In this document: piece after piece, positions 12,327 to 24,657 of the stretch
Layout of the letters: each line of letters begins with the position of its first letter
Position numbering within the stretch: the stretch's first letter is position 1
Assembly: GCF_047948215.1 (NCBI RefSeq)
Contig: NC_134457.1
Span: 88,546,898-88,610,897, forward strand
Source: Lycorma delicatula
Lineage: Eukaryota > Arthropoda > Insecta > Hemiptera > Fulgoridae
Length of the DNA: 64,000 bases
Direction of reading: 5' to 3'
Position numbers and translations under genes: made by a program
Notes under the pieces: generated by a model
What the model saw: only the letters and a program-made list of their open reading frames with translations
What the model was told of the DNA's origin: nothing
The model's database searches: none

Positions 12327-12713
12327 TTAAAAATACTTATTGCTATGAACCACACACGGTTTAAACCTATATGGTGGTAGAGGAGGGTTATCTATATAAC
12401 CTTCTCGAGCCATTTTTATTAAGTTAGTATCTGGCCGTTTGTTACTACTATCTTTATTTTTGAAATTTTGTCGTTCCCGTTGAGGTTTCTTTGTAAAATT
12501 TTCAGGAGGAGTCGATGTAGCAGCTGGACCGTGATTTTTATGTTCGACAGTTTCTACAAAGTTTGCTGGTTTACATAACGGTATCGGTTCGGCCATACAT
12601 GCCGGGCTACCACCGCAACCAGAACGTGGACAAGTATCTTGTAAACCATCTCGTCGTGCGCACTGACAGCTATGTAATATTCCTGCTCTCAGTTCTACGG
12701 TATTCTGCGACAT
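12327..12713 (-). CDS. Gene B coding exon: 128-aa cysteine-rich protein of unknown function
   Basis: An uninterrupted frame of 128 codons ends in TAA. The family is not recognised. Cysteines fall at residues 16, 18, 28, 33, 39, 47 and 120, so six lie in a 32-residue N-terminal block (C-x-C, then spaced C). The middle, about 55-100, is hydrophilic and Lys/Arg/Asn-rich, and the tail is Pro-rich (NPPLPPYRFKPC). There is no signal peptide or membrane segment, which suggests an intracellular metal-binding or disulfide-linked structural protein (inference). The start is chosen because a strong acceptor (tttgtttacag) lies 16 bases upstream of an ATG with A at -3, leaving a ten-base leader. Base composition is clearly richer in G+C than the flanks. 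It could instead be an internal exon continuing from upstream in phase 2. Joining it to the phase-1 donor of the 52-kb exon would hit a stop at once, so the two appear to be separate genes. Confidence 0.62.
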   Translation of the reverse strand: MSQNTVELRAGILHSCQCARRDGLQDTCPRSGCGGSPACMAEPIPLCKPANFVETVEHKNHGPAATSTPPENFTKKPQRERQNFKNKDSSNKRPDTNLIKMAREGYIDNPPLPPYRFKPCVVHSNKYF

Positions 12714-12729
12714 TTTCTGATATCTGTAA
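12714..12729 (-). other. Acceptor-proximal 5' leader of the gene B coding exon
   Basis: The minus strand reads a T-rich tract followed by tttgtttacag, a typical polypyrimidine plus AG acceptor ending at 12730. About 16 bases of leader then precede the ATG. No ATG lies in this leader. Confidence 0.5.
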
Positions 12730-13254
12730 ACAAAAATAATTTTAATAAAATTTTTAATTCTATTTATATGATTGATATTAAAATATTAAAGTAAAATCTC
12801 ATTAATTGTTCGAAATTTGGATCCAACTCTAATTTGTATTTTATAACGCCATTATAGAAGAAGATCATGCTTTTTCAAGATTACATTAAACAAAATACAA
12901 ATAAATCTGATAAAAAATGACTGAAGGGGGACTGCTGCTAACAGACAACTTCAACGGAATATAAAAGTTGAGTAATTCGGATAAAGGATTATTTAGTTTA
13001 ATTGGAGATGCTTTATAGAATTTTTAATCCAACGTTAATTTTTTTGAAAAGAGTACATATCTTGTGGTAAAACACAGCTAAATAATTGTTAGTTTCGATT
13101 ATTAAGAAATAAATAACATTTTATAATTATTACTTTGTACATAAAAGATATTAAATTTATTAATTGGTAAAAATTGTCCTTTAGCTCATGATTTCATCTT
13201 CTGTTGAAGTTGTTCGTGTTCAGTTTTATAAACTGGAATGTAACACTTAAGCAC

Positions 13255-13335
13255 AGAAATCTGCGTTAAAAGATAAAAGATGGGGTCGAAAACACACTAT
13301 TTTATGTTTGGCGTAAAATAACTTTGTTAAATTGA
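13255..13335 (-). repeat. Dispersed repeat, 'cgccaaacataaaatag' family, minus copy
   Basis: The minus strand contains ttacgccaaacataaaatag, also found at about 23379 on the plus strand and, more diverged, at 39467. Only about 80 bases are retained. Confidence 0.55.
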
Positions 13336-13564
13336 TTAATAAATACATAAAAAGTTTTCTACAAAAATATTGTAAAGAATTTGATTCTGAATAAACTGGT
13401 AATAAAATTCACAGAAACTAAATACAAAAGTAAAAATGTTGAAGTTTATTAAAAACAAAACATATCAAAATGTGGAAGATTCTAACTAGGTATTAAACGA
13501 AGAAAATTTTTTAATATTACTAAACAAAAGGATTAAATATTTAAAAATAAATAAATATAAAGAA

Positions 13565-14571
13565 TTAAATAAATTGTTGAAAATATTCACCACCACCATA
13601 GATATAACACTCTACCCGACGAACAATGTTTTTGGTGGCTTTCCGTATTTAACAAAAACTTTTTTATATTAGTGGTACCGCAATGATAATTCTAATATTC
13701 ACGAGAGAATTCTTCTGTCGTATTGCACTTTTGTTCATACGCTAATGATTTCAAGTGGCTAATCAGGTTAGCCAGAGGTATTAATTCAGGCGACCTTGGA
13801 GACAAGTTGATAGATCCATAACATCCAATCCACTTGTTAAAAAAAGTGTTGTCTAAATGCTAGAGAAAAGTGTGGGTTGCTCCAAAATTTTGCTGAAAAA
13901 TATTGTCTACTTATTATTCACAGGAACATCTCTTCCCAGTAGATCTGTCGAATTCTTTTCGCAAAACGTTAAAGTATGAACATCCGAAACATTCTCGTTG
14001 AAAATAAATGATCCCAACATCTTGTTTGTTATAATATCGTACAAAAATTTTTGCGGTGGTATTAATTTTTTAAGTGCACTGTGGAATTTCGTGACTTCAC
14101 ATATGACTTGTTTGTTTTATTAAAGTAAATGTAGCTTCGTGGTAAACAAAATAATCTACGCTATTAACTTTGTCCAGAACCCCAATGACAAAAATTTAAA
14201 CGTACAGGAAGATCTCTAGAAAGCAATTCTTGTACCTTTTGTAGAATAAAAGGATGGAGTATCTTTTCAAAGTATTCACTATTCGTTTACTTGTTTTAAT
14301 CAGTGCATTAAGAATTCTTCTGATACTGATGTCTGGACTACGTTCAGTGTGCTGAATTACGTTTGCTTCTTCCTCGAGAGGATATTCTTCTTGTCGATCA
14401 GCAGTCTATGAAGAAGACGGTAACACCGAAGTAAAAGGTTCCGTGGCCTAGAATCCTCCCATTCGAAAATCTTTGATGATATTCTCATCGTGGAGTTCGT
14501 TAATTTTCATTGCAAAACACATAAGCAAAAATTTCGTTTGCGTATTTTTCATTGGAAAATTTATAAGGCAT
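13565..14571 (-). pseudogene. IS630/mariner-like DDE transposase remnant (HTH-bearing insect family)
   Basis: An ATG at 14571 opens MPYKFSNEKYANEIFAY, matching the N-terminus of a common insect transposase family. Downstream pieces, in shifting frames, include ERSPDISIRRI. The C-terminal block has a tryptophan-containing WIGCYGS, SPRSPELIPLANL (for the usual SPDLNPLDF), HLKSLAYEQKCNTTEEFS and the ending RRVECYIYGGGEYFQQFI before TAA at 13567. Length (about 1,007 bp) is close to that of the intact gene, but at least a dozen stops or shifts make it dead. Confidence 0.72.
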
Positions 14572-15906
14572 TGTTAGACACTGACGGACACGGACTATAC
14601 TCCATTCACGACTATTCCATTTAAATGTTTATCGTTGTTTAAATGCAATAAAAAGAAGATATGATATTAGTATAGCAAACTTATTAAATAAATTACTTTA
14701 TTAACAAATAATTCTTTATTAGCTTTAAATATGTAATAATTGTTTTATTGGCGTGTGGTTGCTATTTATTAATTTATTTTTATTTACTTTCTGCTACTAG
14801 GATGGTTATAAAAAATTATGTATTTTGATCTGCGATCATTAAATCGCAGATCAATATGAAAAACTTTTTAACTATAAAAAAAATGTATGACTAAAAGTTT
14901 AAGCAAATTTTATGATTACAGCTTTATGCGAGAGACATAAAGCTATAGAACATTTTTGGGTGGTAGACCTATAATTTCTTCAGACGCATACTCAAAACAA
15001 AAAAAAATATGAAAATCTTTCTCCGGAACTTAACTATTTTTTATAAAGGTTTATCGGGATTTTATTCGCTCTTATAATATCATCTGCAGCAATCTGAATA
15101 GCTACTCGTTATAGACAAGAAATTTTTTTATTCGGCTCGTATGTCTAGTAAAGACAAAAGCAGCATGTGTGAGATAAGAGGGATATGCAGATTCTTGAGA
15201 ACGAGTAAATTCGGGTACCAATTACGCCTCGTTCGAAGGCAAGTTATTTTCAATGTATGGATAAAAAAAAACAAATATTTTACTTTCAACTCGTCGGCAT
15301 TTGATTGACTACAGAATATAAGGTTTTTTTTTTACATGTATACACTGTTACAACTTAAGGCAAAGTGATTAAAGTTTTATATACGTATGCTAAACAATTT
15401 AAAATATTATCTAAAACTTAAATACTACAAGCACAGTTGCAGAGATTTAAGATTCTTCAGAGCTAATTTTAGTTTTATTTTAATAAATTAATTAAAAATA
15501 TAATTAAATTTTATAATTGTAGAAATACATGCTTAGTATCACAGCCGTAGAAATTAAATGTCATTGATATTTTTCTTTTTACAGAAATAGCTACCTCTAC
15601 AAATTTGACTATTTGTTATCAATGATTACCCATTTTATTTTAATATAATTTTACTTGATGTATGCAGTACACAGTAATATAATTATAAATAAACTCTAGT
15701 GGAATAATAAAGAGGTAGAACTGGTGAAATTAACAGAATTGGGCTTGATAATTTAACCCTAATTTCTTAACTTGTGATCGTAGTTTTTTTTGCCTCTCAA
15801 TCTGTTTATTTACAATCTGTTTTACGGTTAAGGAACCGTAAGTAAATCCTATTACATAAAGCATAGGGGTTTCCAACGAACACCCTCAGTAAAATGTACT
15901 TACACA
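14572..15906. other. AT-rich intron sequence without gene
   Basis: It includes the 12-bp-stem hairpin at 14825-14854. No coding or RNA gene was seen. Confidence 0.4.
14825..14854. repeat. Perfect 12-bp-stem inverted repeat
   Basis: Arms ttgatctgcgat and atcgcagatcaa flank a six-base loop. Confidence 0.8.
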
Positions 15907-15919
15907 TAACGATAAAACT

Positions 15920-16215
15920 TTCTTTCTTTTCCTGTTTAGCCTCCGGTAACTACCGTTCAGATAATATTTCAGAGGATGAATGAGGATGATATGTATGAGT
16001 GTAAATGAAGTGTAGTCTTGTACATTCTCAGTTCGACCATTCCTGAGATGTGTGTGGTTAATTGAAACCTAACCACCAAAGAACACCGGTATCCACGATC
16101 TAGTATTCAAATCCGTGTAAAAATAACTGGCTTTACTAGGACTTGAACGCTGGAACTCTCGACTTCCAAAGCTGATTTGGGAAGACGCGTTCACCACTAG
16201 ACCATCCCGGTGGGT
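15920..16215 (-). mobile_element. Full-length tRNA-derived SINE (family 1) with 13-bp target duplication
   Basis: Read on the minus strand, the head carries tggtctagtggtgaa (A-box-like) and gcgttcaagtcct (B-box-like). The body follows with accacacacatctcagga, and the tail is gaggctaaacaggaaaag followed by an A/G-rich end. Perfect 13-bp direct repeats taacgataaaact flank it at 15907-15919 and 16216-16228, proving target-primed insertion. The internal tRNA promoter would be recognised by RNA polymerase III. Four other copies or parts lie in the window. Confidence 0.9.
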
Positions 16216-16599
16216 TAACGATAAAACTAAAGTACATATAAACACACTCCCACTGAAAAAGACCACATAGGTACAAGAGTTTGTTTATATAGGTAAATGT
16301 AACAATCAAACAAAAGTTATAATATCATTAAACAATAGACAAAGACAAACAAATAGTAACATAAGTTCATGAACAACCGACTGGTACACTTGTTTAAATG
16401 TAAGGAGGACTTTCGATCGAACATTTATTAAAATGAAATGTTAGTAAATAAGCAATCGTTATGCTTAATAAATAATTTTTTTAATAGATTTATTGGAAAA
16501 TACCTCTGTAATAAAATGTTTTTAAATTTATTTATTTGCTATAACAGTTCCTTAAATCATCAACGTAATTTTTTCAAAATATAAAATATATTCCACCGC

Positions 16600-16905
16600 C
16601 ATTTTGGATACAGACATCGTACCAACATTTTATTTGTACTATTTTTTCCCTTAAGAGACCTTTATAATGATGTATCAACAAAGGGGATTATCACTTAAAA
16701 TATTTTAATAATTCCTATTGTAATTCAAATATTTTAAATGATAATTCCTGGGCCACCCCCGCCAAGAAGGGTTTGAAATTTTGTAAAGTAGTTGACTGAT
16801 ATCTTATCCGGAAAGTTTTTATCTGGAACTATCTGCAAAGTGTTCTATCTGGAACGGTTTTAAGTTGTTGCGGGGTTTCCATACTTTTTAACTCACTCTG
16901 TGTGT
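16600..16905 (-). repeat. Dispersed repeat ending 'agtatggaaacc', inverse copy
   Basis: Its end on the minus strand (aaaaagtatggaaacc) matches the start of the repeat at 1337. It contains ccgccattttgg, the inverse of the gcggcc-type motif in the copies at 1577 and 63097. Confidence 0.4.
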
Positions 16906-17543
16906 ATATACAGTATATATATGTCACGGCTTTGCCCGCACTGGCAAAGTTTGCCGAAAAATCTCCGCTAAAGACGTAAGTTAGTCCTCCTATTAACCTA
17001 TCACGTGACGTAAGATCACATAGTACGATCAATCGCTTCAACATGTGAAGTACAGGACCGTTAAGGATTATGTATTATTTACACATTTTAATAAATCGTT
17101 TTTCATCTTTATAGCCTATAACACTCCAGATTCCGGCTATGTCCCGGAACAAGACAACACTGGACGTTCTACGTAAATAGAACGGACATTGCCGGATTAA
17201 GCAATATATATGTCAATTTAATTTAAAAAGTCATATTTATATTGTAAATTTAGTTTTAATGAAAATAACGCTTAATGTTTGTAATTTTTGAGAAAATATG
17301 TGCATTGTAAAGTTTCAATGCACAGGAAATAGCAATCAGTTTATATAAAGAGATAGTTAAGATGAGTCAGGTATGAGTAGGGGATCTATTACAATAAGGA
17401 TGGGTAGACCAAGTTAATTTATTAGTATGTAAGAGAATTTTATTTGATTTGTGTTTGAATGTGTATTGTCACCTGAGGAAGCTTAGAGAAGTGAAACATT
17501 GCGAATTTATTTTATAAGTTTGTATGTCTTTTTTATTATATGT

Positions 17544-17544
<1 letters not shown>

Positions 17545-17577
<33 letters not shown>
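17545..17577 (+). repeat. (CA)n microsatellite
   Basis: About 16 CA units, between aaa and aaaacac. Confidence 0.9.
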
Positions 17578-17579
<2 letters not shown>

Positions 17580-18745
17580 CACGCTCATCCACCACACAAT
17601 CTGAGATGAATGTCTTTCCTAGCTTTAATTCTAAGTGTTTCGTTTATGTACCCCACAAACCGATTGAAATTTAACTATTCTCTTATAAACCTTCAAACTA
17701 ACTTCCTTATCGGGAGGAAGCAACGATAGATTTTAGGAGGATCTCTAAGAAAACTTGGATCATGTTCATGTATCAAATGTCCCTACCGCAGGTCTTATTT
17801 CTGCACAGCACTCGTAACGGGGAATTTCAATATTATTTACAGCTAAATTCAACAATCCCCTTTGGAACAAGATTTCTCAATATTATTTGTCAATATTCAT
17901 TATTTCTTTACTTATTTAAATATAGTATCTTACCACGTAGATTTTTAGATTTTAAGTAACCATTTTTTTACAGTTTTTAATTGAATTTTTCTGTTTCCAA
18001 TTTATCATTTAATTTATTTATCTATTTACGCATAGTGGAGGCAACAAGCTAATGCCCAATTACAATCATCCCATTTTTTTTTTTATGACGGGGTGGATTT
18101 TGTAGTCTAAAAAAATATCTAGCCTGAATGGAGTAAGTACATAGATATGAAAATTAAAATAAATTAAAACTAAACTACTGAAAATTTAATAAATTAAAGG
18201 ATTTCAAAATTTATTGGATTAGATATTTGCTTTTAATTCCTATAATAATTTCAGTTGAACATTGAAAAGTTATTATATTACTTACTTTCCATTTCAGGAA
18301 GGTGATTATCTGCAAAGGTATTATAGTAAAAGTAATTAAAATGTTAGTGGTCACGTTAGTGGCCAATGTTAGTGGCTGGAGTGAAGAGTTTTGTGTATTG
18401 TTACACCCATTAAAGGCCAAATCACTAAATAATTATTAACAAGGTTAGGTTAAAAATTAAAACAAATTTATTCTAACTCTAGGTAAACGACTTTCTTACT
18501 TTCTTTTTTTATATTAAAAAATTAGATTAAATTCATACTAAAATTTTGATGCACTTGCTTTTTTATTTTTTTCCCCCAAAAATTACAAAGAAATAAATTA
18601 AAATCAAGGTTCCCGTTTCATCACATATTTATTTGTGTGTTTATTTAAGTATATTTTTTTATCCAAAGTTTAAAAAAAATTATTTTATAACACCACAAAT
18701 CAATTTAAAAATGTAAAAAGTATACTTTTATAGATTATAGTATAC
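17578..18745. other. AT-rich DNA without a supported gene
   Basis: Short frames at 17762 and 18211 lack domains and have AT-driven composition. Confidence 0.4.
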
Positions 18746-19800
18746 TAGCGGCTACCCGAGACTTCGCACCCACATGTATAGCTTCAGCTCTTCGTCGTTC
18801 GTTTGGTCTGCAGTTTAGGCAACTCTGGATGCTTCTTGCAGTTCAGCTTACGGGTTTGTTTTTAGCCTAACTAAAAAATAATTGTGCCAAATTTGATTAA
18901 AATCGTCCTTCCAGTCATGAATTATAAATATATAAAAAATACTGGCCGACCTACAAAAACCCTTCTACCGCTAAAATTGTGTTTATTGGTTAGATTTATT
19001 GGATCATAAATCGTTAAGATATGAAAAAAATCACTACAGTTATTATACTTTCCTGGTATCGATTATTATTATTATATAGCGGAAAATTACATGAAAACTA
19101 TTTTGTAGTTTAAAAAATTGCTATTTTTTTTAACTTTTCTCTTCCCTCAACCCCAAAATCACCTCCCAAGAAACGTTTTTGATCGGTCTACTTTACTGCA
19201 TTAAATGAAAGAAACTAAGAAAAATTCCACTGAAAAATGTACAACCACTAAAAGGTTATCTAAGATTTCTTTTTTGGAGATGGGGTGGAACTTTTAATAA
19301 TAATATTACAATAAAATTTCACCATAAGTTTAAACAAACCAAAAAAAGTTAGAAAAATTAAAAAAAAAATCGATATTTTTAACTTCGATTGACTCTCTTA
19401 CCACCAATATTGCCACTAAACTATTTTTGCGGGTCGTTACTACTATGCCTAGGAATTCATTAAACAATTTTTTTAAAACATATACAATAAAAAGATGTTT
19501 TGCGATTTTTGGTAAAGGGGAAAATTTGGGGGCCAATTTATTTTTAAATGTTATGATAAATTATGTATGCATATACTGAGCTTAATATAAATTAGGATTA
19601 TGTGTGCAAACATTTGAAAAAATTGACCCCAAAGAAACCATTTACACTACCTCTGGAGATATTGACCAAATTTTTCAAATAAATTACCCCATATACATGA
19701 GTATCTGTGTCAAATTACATTATAATTAGTTAATCCAGTCAGAAGTTATTAAGCTTCAAACACGCTAATACAACACATATACAAATAGGTATGTAAGAAC
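18746..19800 (+). repeat. Repeat beginning 'actagc', long diverged copy
   Basis: It starts actagcggctacccgag. It carries the phrase aaatttgattaaaatcgtcc and ends near aatccagtcagaagttatta, typical of the 3' parts of insect non-LTR or SINE-like repeats. No protein homology was detected. Confidence 0.4.
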
Positions 19801-21286
19801 ATTACCTCCCCATCTTTTTTGTTTTTTTGAGATCATTGGGTCATGAAACGTCGAAATTGCATTTGACTGATTACCTTAATTTGTTTCTTGCATCGTGATG
19901 CCAAGAAAGTAATAACGTGTAAATATATTTGTTATAATTTTCCAGTAAGTGACCAAAATTTATTTAAAAATTAAAATCGTTAGTAAATTCATGATGCCAA
20001 TATCATTTTATTAATCAAAACCTTTTTATAGCTGAAATCGACTGGGAAATATGGTCCTCCTTAAATTTAACATGCTTTTTAATGATTTGAATATACTTTT
20101 TTAATCATTCTTGACAAGAAGTAGGAATAAATATCCCCCTCCCTTACGTAGGTATTAACTTTATGGGCAACCGAAACCTGGTTCAGATTTACATTCCTCG
20201 AATTCAGGATCAAATCTAATTTAGATATTACGTAGTAGATCATATGACCCAGTATTCTTTGCGTGAGACTCCTGTTGTAAATGCAGTAAAGTTAATAACT
20301 GTCTAAGCGCGTAATTATTTTCGTGCCGGTTTCCTGGATTTGTAATCGGTATGAATTGTAATACCGAAAGGGTATGCATTTTTATAACTCAACTAATGCA
20401 TGTTAAAAAGTTGAATTTTTTTAAATATAATTATATTATCCTTTCCTCATTTTGTCGAGGAAATAAGTAAACCGGTCGTTTTAGAAAACAATTATTTAAT
20501 AAAGTGTCTAAAAGAAAAACTGCGTTGTAAATACAAAAAAAAACCTGGAAAATAATCATTGTTAAATTTCTTAAAGGATAAAAATTTTATATTCTCGGAT
20601 TACGGTCAAAAGTTTTTCATGATACATAAAATAAGTTTCCCACTAAGCCTAGAGAATTTTTCTAGTATTAAACAATTTTTGAATGAATCTAACTGTTATT
20701 ATGTGTTGGATTTACAACTGTTGAATTATCAATATGTTGATTATTTTCATTTCGTTTACCAACCGGACAAACATCTTGTTACCTTCCATCTAACAAATCT
20801 AATCTTAGATTTCTATATATAAAAAAGTAAAGTTAAACTACTTTGTAGAAGAAGCTTTTAGAACTTACCTATCAACTTGTTCTGATTTTTGTTTTATGTT
20901 CCTTTCTAAATAATAGCGATTATATAAGTGATGTTAATTCTTGTTTAATAATGCTTCCTCCATTAAAAAGAAAAGGAATGGGTTCTGATATCCGTATTCT
21001 TTGTATGTGTTGATTATAATCACGCATTAAGAGTACAGCTGTTTAGTCTGACAGATCCTCCTCCTCGTCGCTACTGTAACAAAATAATTGGTTGGTAATA
21101 TAAATATAACGTTTATTAATTATTAGTATTATAATTATTATGTAAATGATTATTGTTATAATTGATTCATTTTACAATAATATTTATATTTGGCCTGCTA
21201 ATTAATATAATTTATTATTCAGTCCAATAAATTATAGAAATTTTTTAATTAAAAATCAGCGTAAATTATAGGTCGTCTGATAGGCC
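19801..21286. other. AT-rich DNA without a supported gene
   Basis: An 87-codon frame at 20559 starts with a non-ATG codon and is Phe/Tyr/Leu-rich. I could not link it to any family, and its composition is that of the flanks. Confidence 0.4.
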
Positions 21287-21336
21287 TGTCTGTCTGTATA
21301 TGAGCGCGCGCGCGCGCGCTCATATACAGACAGACA
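21287..21336. repeat. Perfect 50-bp palindrome with (CG)n core
   Basis: Two 25-base arms (tgtctgtctgtatatgagcg followed by cgcgc) are exact reverse complements with no spacer. The centre is an alternating CG run of the kind that can adopt Z-DNA. Confidence 0.95.
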
Positions 21337-21611
21337 CGACACAGAGAGAGATATATACAGTATATATAAATTCATGGAAGTGTATAAATTAAATATGCAA
21401 ACATATAATTTAAATTCAACCAATGTCATTTTAAATTTAAATATTATCATTAATGCAAAATAAATTATGTAGGGAAAACTTTAATATTAATCTTGATGAA
21501 AAAAGATTATTTTAATTCTATATGTAAAATTCGCCTATCCATTAAGAAATATTACGCAGTATTACTATGTTTTCATAAAAATATATTAATGAAATTTATA
21601 TACGTTTTATA

Positions 21612-21615
<4 letters not shown>

Positions 21616-21648
<33 letters not shown>

Positions 21649-21649
21649 T
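21616..21649. repeat. (TA)n microsatellite
   Basis: An uninterrupted TA run. Confidence 0.85.
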
Positions 21650-21879
21650 AATAGTCTAAGTTTAGAAAACTTCAGTTGTCAATCTGGGTGGGGGGGGGGA
21701 TTGTTTGCTGGACCGGCGACGGAATTCTTGCTAGTTCTGACATCCTATCGCGGTACAATGTCCCTTCTACGTACTGTTATCATAGTCAACACTACACTTC
21801 AGACAGCCCGGGTGAAACAATTGGACATCTGTATGCTAACGATTTCCAATTTTTGACCAGTAGTACACAGTGTGTCCGT

Positions 21880-22285
21880 AAATTAATCGTAGGTTTTAAT
21901 ACAGCCAGTTTTTGAAATAAACCACTTTTGAAAAATGAAGTCTAAGTGTAATGGGAAATTTTTCACGTTTTCGATACGTAAACAAGTTGTGCCACCACAT
22001 TTTGCGTGTTGTGTTATAAAATTGATAATCAAATGGAACTCATAATTTAGCATAATTTAATCATTATGGTGCAAAAGAAGGTTCAGTGAATTTTATTATT
22101 TAAGTTGCAAAATAAAAGAGTTTCAATTAAAATTAAATAAGTTTGAATCTGTTACATTTGATAGTTGTGAATGTCATCGTGTGTTCCAACGAAGAACCAC
22201 CGCACGAAAAAAACAATCCGTGGGACAAATGATCCGGACACTCACTGAAGCGGTCACGTTCAGAACGACCATCAATGTCTGACAA
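21880..22285 (+). pseudogene. Weak DDE-transposon N-terminal remnant
   Basis: A cacagtgtgtccgtaaatta boundary is followed by a Cys/Arg-rich reading (CHRVFQRRTTARKKQSVGQM) with the spacing of the N-terminal HTH of insect IS630-like transposases. The match is short and imperfect. Confidence 0.25.
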
Positions 22286-22828
22286 TGTATGACATCAAAG
22301 TTATTTTTGCCAAGCCCCAAAAAAGTCAATACGAAGGTGTTCTATAAAATTAAGCGTTCCAAAAACTACTGTTCGTTTAAAAAAAATAACTACGCTTTAC
22401 TGGTTATAAAATTCAGGTATAATATAAAATTTATCCACAGCACAAAATTAAACGATTTGAAAGAGTTACACAAGTAACTCGGTTTCATTCACAATATAGA
22501 GTTTTACAGACTATTGTAAACAATCTTGAATCTTAGAATTATTTCATTCGTTCATTGTAATATAGCACACAAAACATGTTTTTTTTCTTTTTCTGTAACA
22601 ATCAAGTTTACTTACTATTACAAGGAAATATACCGTTATAGATTATAAAATGAGCCATCCCCAATTTTTTATTTATATCCAACCGTTTAGATCCCTAATT
22701 AAAAAAATAAAAAATAAATAAATAAATTAGCAGTAGTTAATTAGCTTTAAGTTGTCTTTTAGTTTTATTTTTGTTTATTTTTATGTTTTCAATAAATATG
22801 TTGTTATATAAATATAATAATATTACTA

Positions 22829-23205
22829 GCCGGTCAGCCCGTCTAGCTAAGGACTCTCCCCACTGACCCCTACTGTATTCATTATCCTATGGTGTGAGAG
22901 AAATACTGATAAAAACAATTAAAAGTATACAGACTTTACAAATACCTGAAAAATAAACTAAATTACCAAAGACATAACAGTAGTAACTTTAGTAATTAAA
23001 GTAAACGGACTTTACGAGGAAAAATTCTTAACTTTATCTCAAAGGGGAGGCTAGGGCATCAATCTATGCCTTAAAACCTTCCCTGGGATAACACAAATGT
23101 ATCCTGAAAATTTGAAAGCAATCGGTCGGTTGGTTCTTGCATGAAGCTGTAGCAAACGGACAGACAGATCCCGCCACAAACTTTCGCATTTATCAATTAG
23201 ATAAA
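22829..23205 (+). repeat. Repeat beginning 'actagccgg', copy with complete 3' end
   Basis: The head actagccggtcagcccgt resembles that at 4762. The end carries tgaaagcaatcggtcggttg and caaacggacagacag, the usual 3' phrase of a widespread insect repeat class. Confidence 0.5.
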
Positions 23206-23324
23206 AATATATTTGTGTACTTTTTTATTTTTAATAAAATTAAAAATTCTTATGTTTGTATTTAGTTTCTGTGGACTTTATTCTTACCATTTCTCAGAAT
23301 CAAATTTTTTACAAGTTTTGTTTA

Positions 23325-23363
23325 AAACTTATGTGTGTTGATATTATCAACACACATAAGTTT
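23325..23363. repeat. 39-bp near-perfect palindrome
   Basis: Two 19-base arms (aaacttatgtgtgttgata and its complement) surround a single base. Confidence 0.9.
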
Positions 23364-23690
23364 AACAAAGTTTTATTTTACGCCAAACATAAAATAGTGT
23401 GTTTTTTTACCCTAATAGTTCCCTTTTACCCCAGATTTCTCAAAAACTTCAAAAATACAGCTCTTGAACCGTTTTTCACTTTATCGGATCAGATATCAAA
23501 TAAAACCATTAAATTTGAACCATTTAATTTAATTAAGTGGATTAAAACCACTTAATTTGTGTTCAAGAATTACAATAGCCGCCTTAATTTTACCTAAGGC
23601 GTAAAATCTTACGCCGCCAAAACTCGCTAATGAAGCGTTTCCTTCATTATAAGTTGCGGTTCATCAAATGGAGAAAAAAACGTCTAAAAA
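23364..23690 (+). repeat. Dispersed repeat, 'cgccaaacataaaatag' family
   Basis: It parallels 39455-39810 through the phrases ccagatttctcaaaa, aaatacag, aagaattacaat and gaagcgtttcc. It is non-coding in all frames. Confidence 0.55.
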
Positions 23691-23699
23691 AATTCGAGA

Positions 23700-24650
23700 T
23701 ATTTTTTGAAAGTATTCTTTATTACTAAATTAATTGACCTAAAATATAATGTTTTCACGCTTATTTTTTTCTCATTTTCATTTCACTGTTAGGGTAGGTC
23801 ATGTAACAACTGTAAACGTAGTTCGTTATTTTCTTATGTACATACTAATAGATGTTATCGATTTACAGTCTATTAAAAAATAATTAATCAAGAGCTGATA
23901 AAGAAATAAGTTAACAAAGGTATTTTAAAATTAATTTTTTTTAGGGTTTAAAAATAATAATTAAAATAATGCCTGAAGAAAAATGAAATAATGGTGTATA
24001 ATATTTTCTTTATTAATAGTCTAAATTGTTAAGGTTGCTAGTTGGCAACAAAAGATAAATTATGTACATTAATTAGTGTAATAATAATGATAATATACTA
24101 TAAATAACACTGAACAAGCCCTAAAACGAAGTGATCAACATTTATCAGTTTATACACACGCCTAAAAATGAATATATAAAAGTTACTGTAATTAGCTTGA
24201 TTATCCGTTTAATTTAAATATCAAATTATAAAATACTGGAATATTTAAGGTTAAATAACTTAATAAATCGTGTATATATATCCATTTACAGAAATTAACT
24301 CTAAAAAAACTAAAAAAGTAATTTTAACATCTATTAAATAAGATTAATTAAACAAAACCTTTTACACGTAACATTAATATTTATTAAATAATGATAATAT
24401 ACTAGTTTTAACAAAGTTATTGCATAATCGAACGTTTATTAACGAAAAATTTTAACACTAGCCAATAATTATTTAATCGTATAAACTAGCGGTTCTCAAA
24501 CTTTTTTACGTATCACAGATGTGAATTCAGTAGTTCAGTAGCGTACCACTGAACTATTTAACATGTATTTATTCATTTATTCGAAAGTTTTTTTTTTATA
24601 AAAAACAATCATGTGTTACAATTGTTTTATTTATTACAAATCTTTTAAAC
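23700..24650. other. AT-rich DNA without a supported gene
   Basis: Only A/T-rich sequence was seen. Confidence 0.45.
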
Positions 24651-24657
24651 ATCTTTA

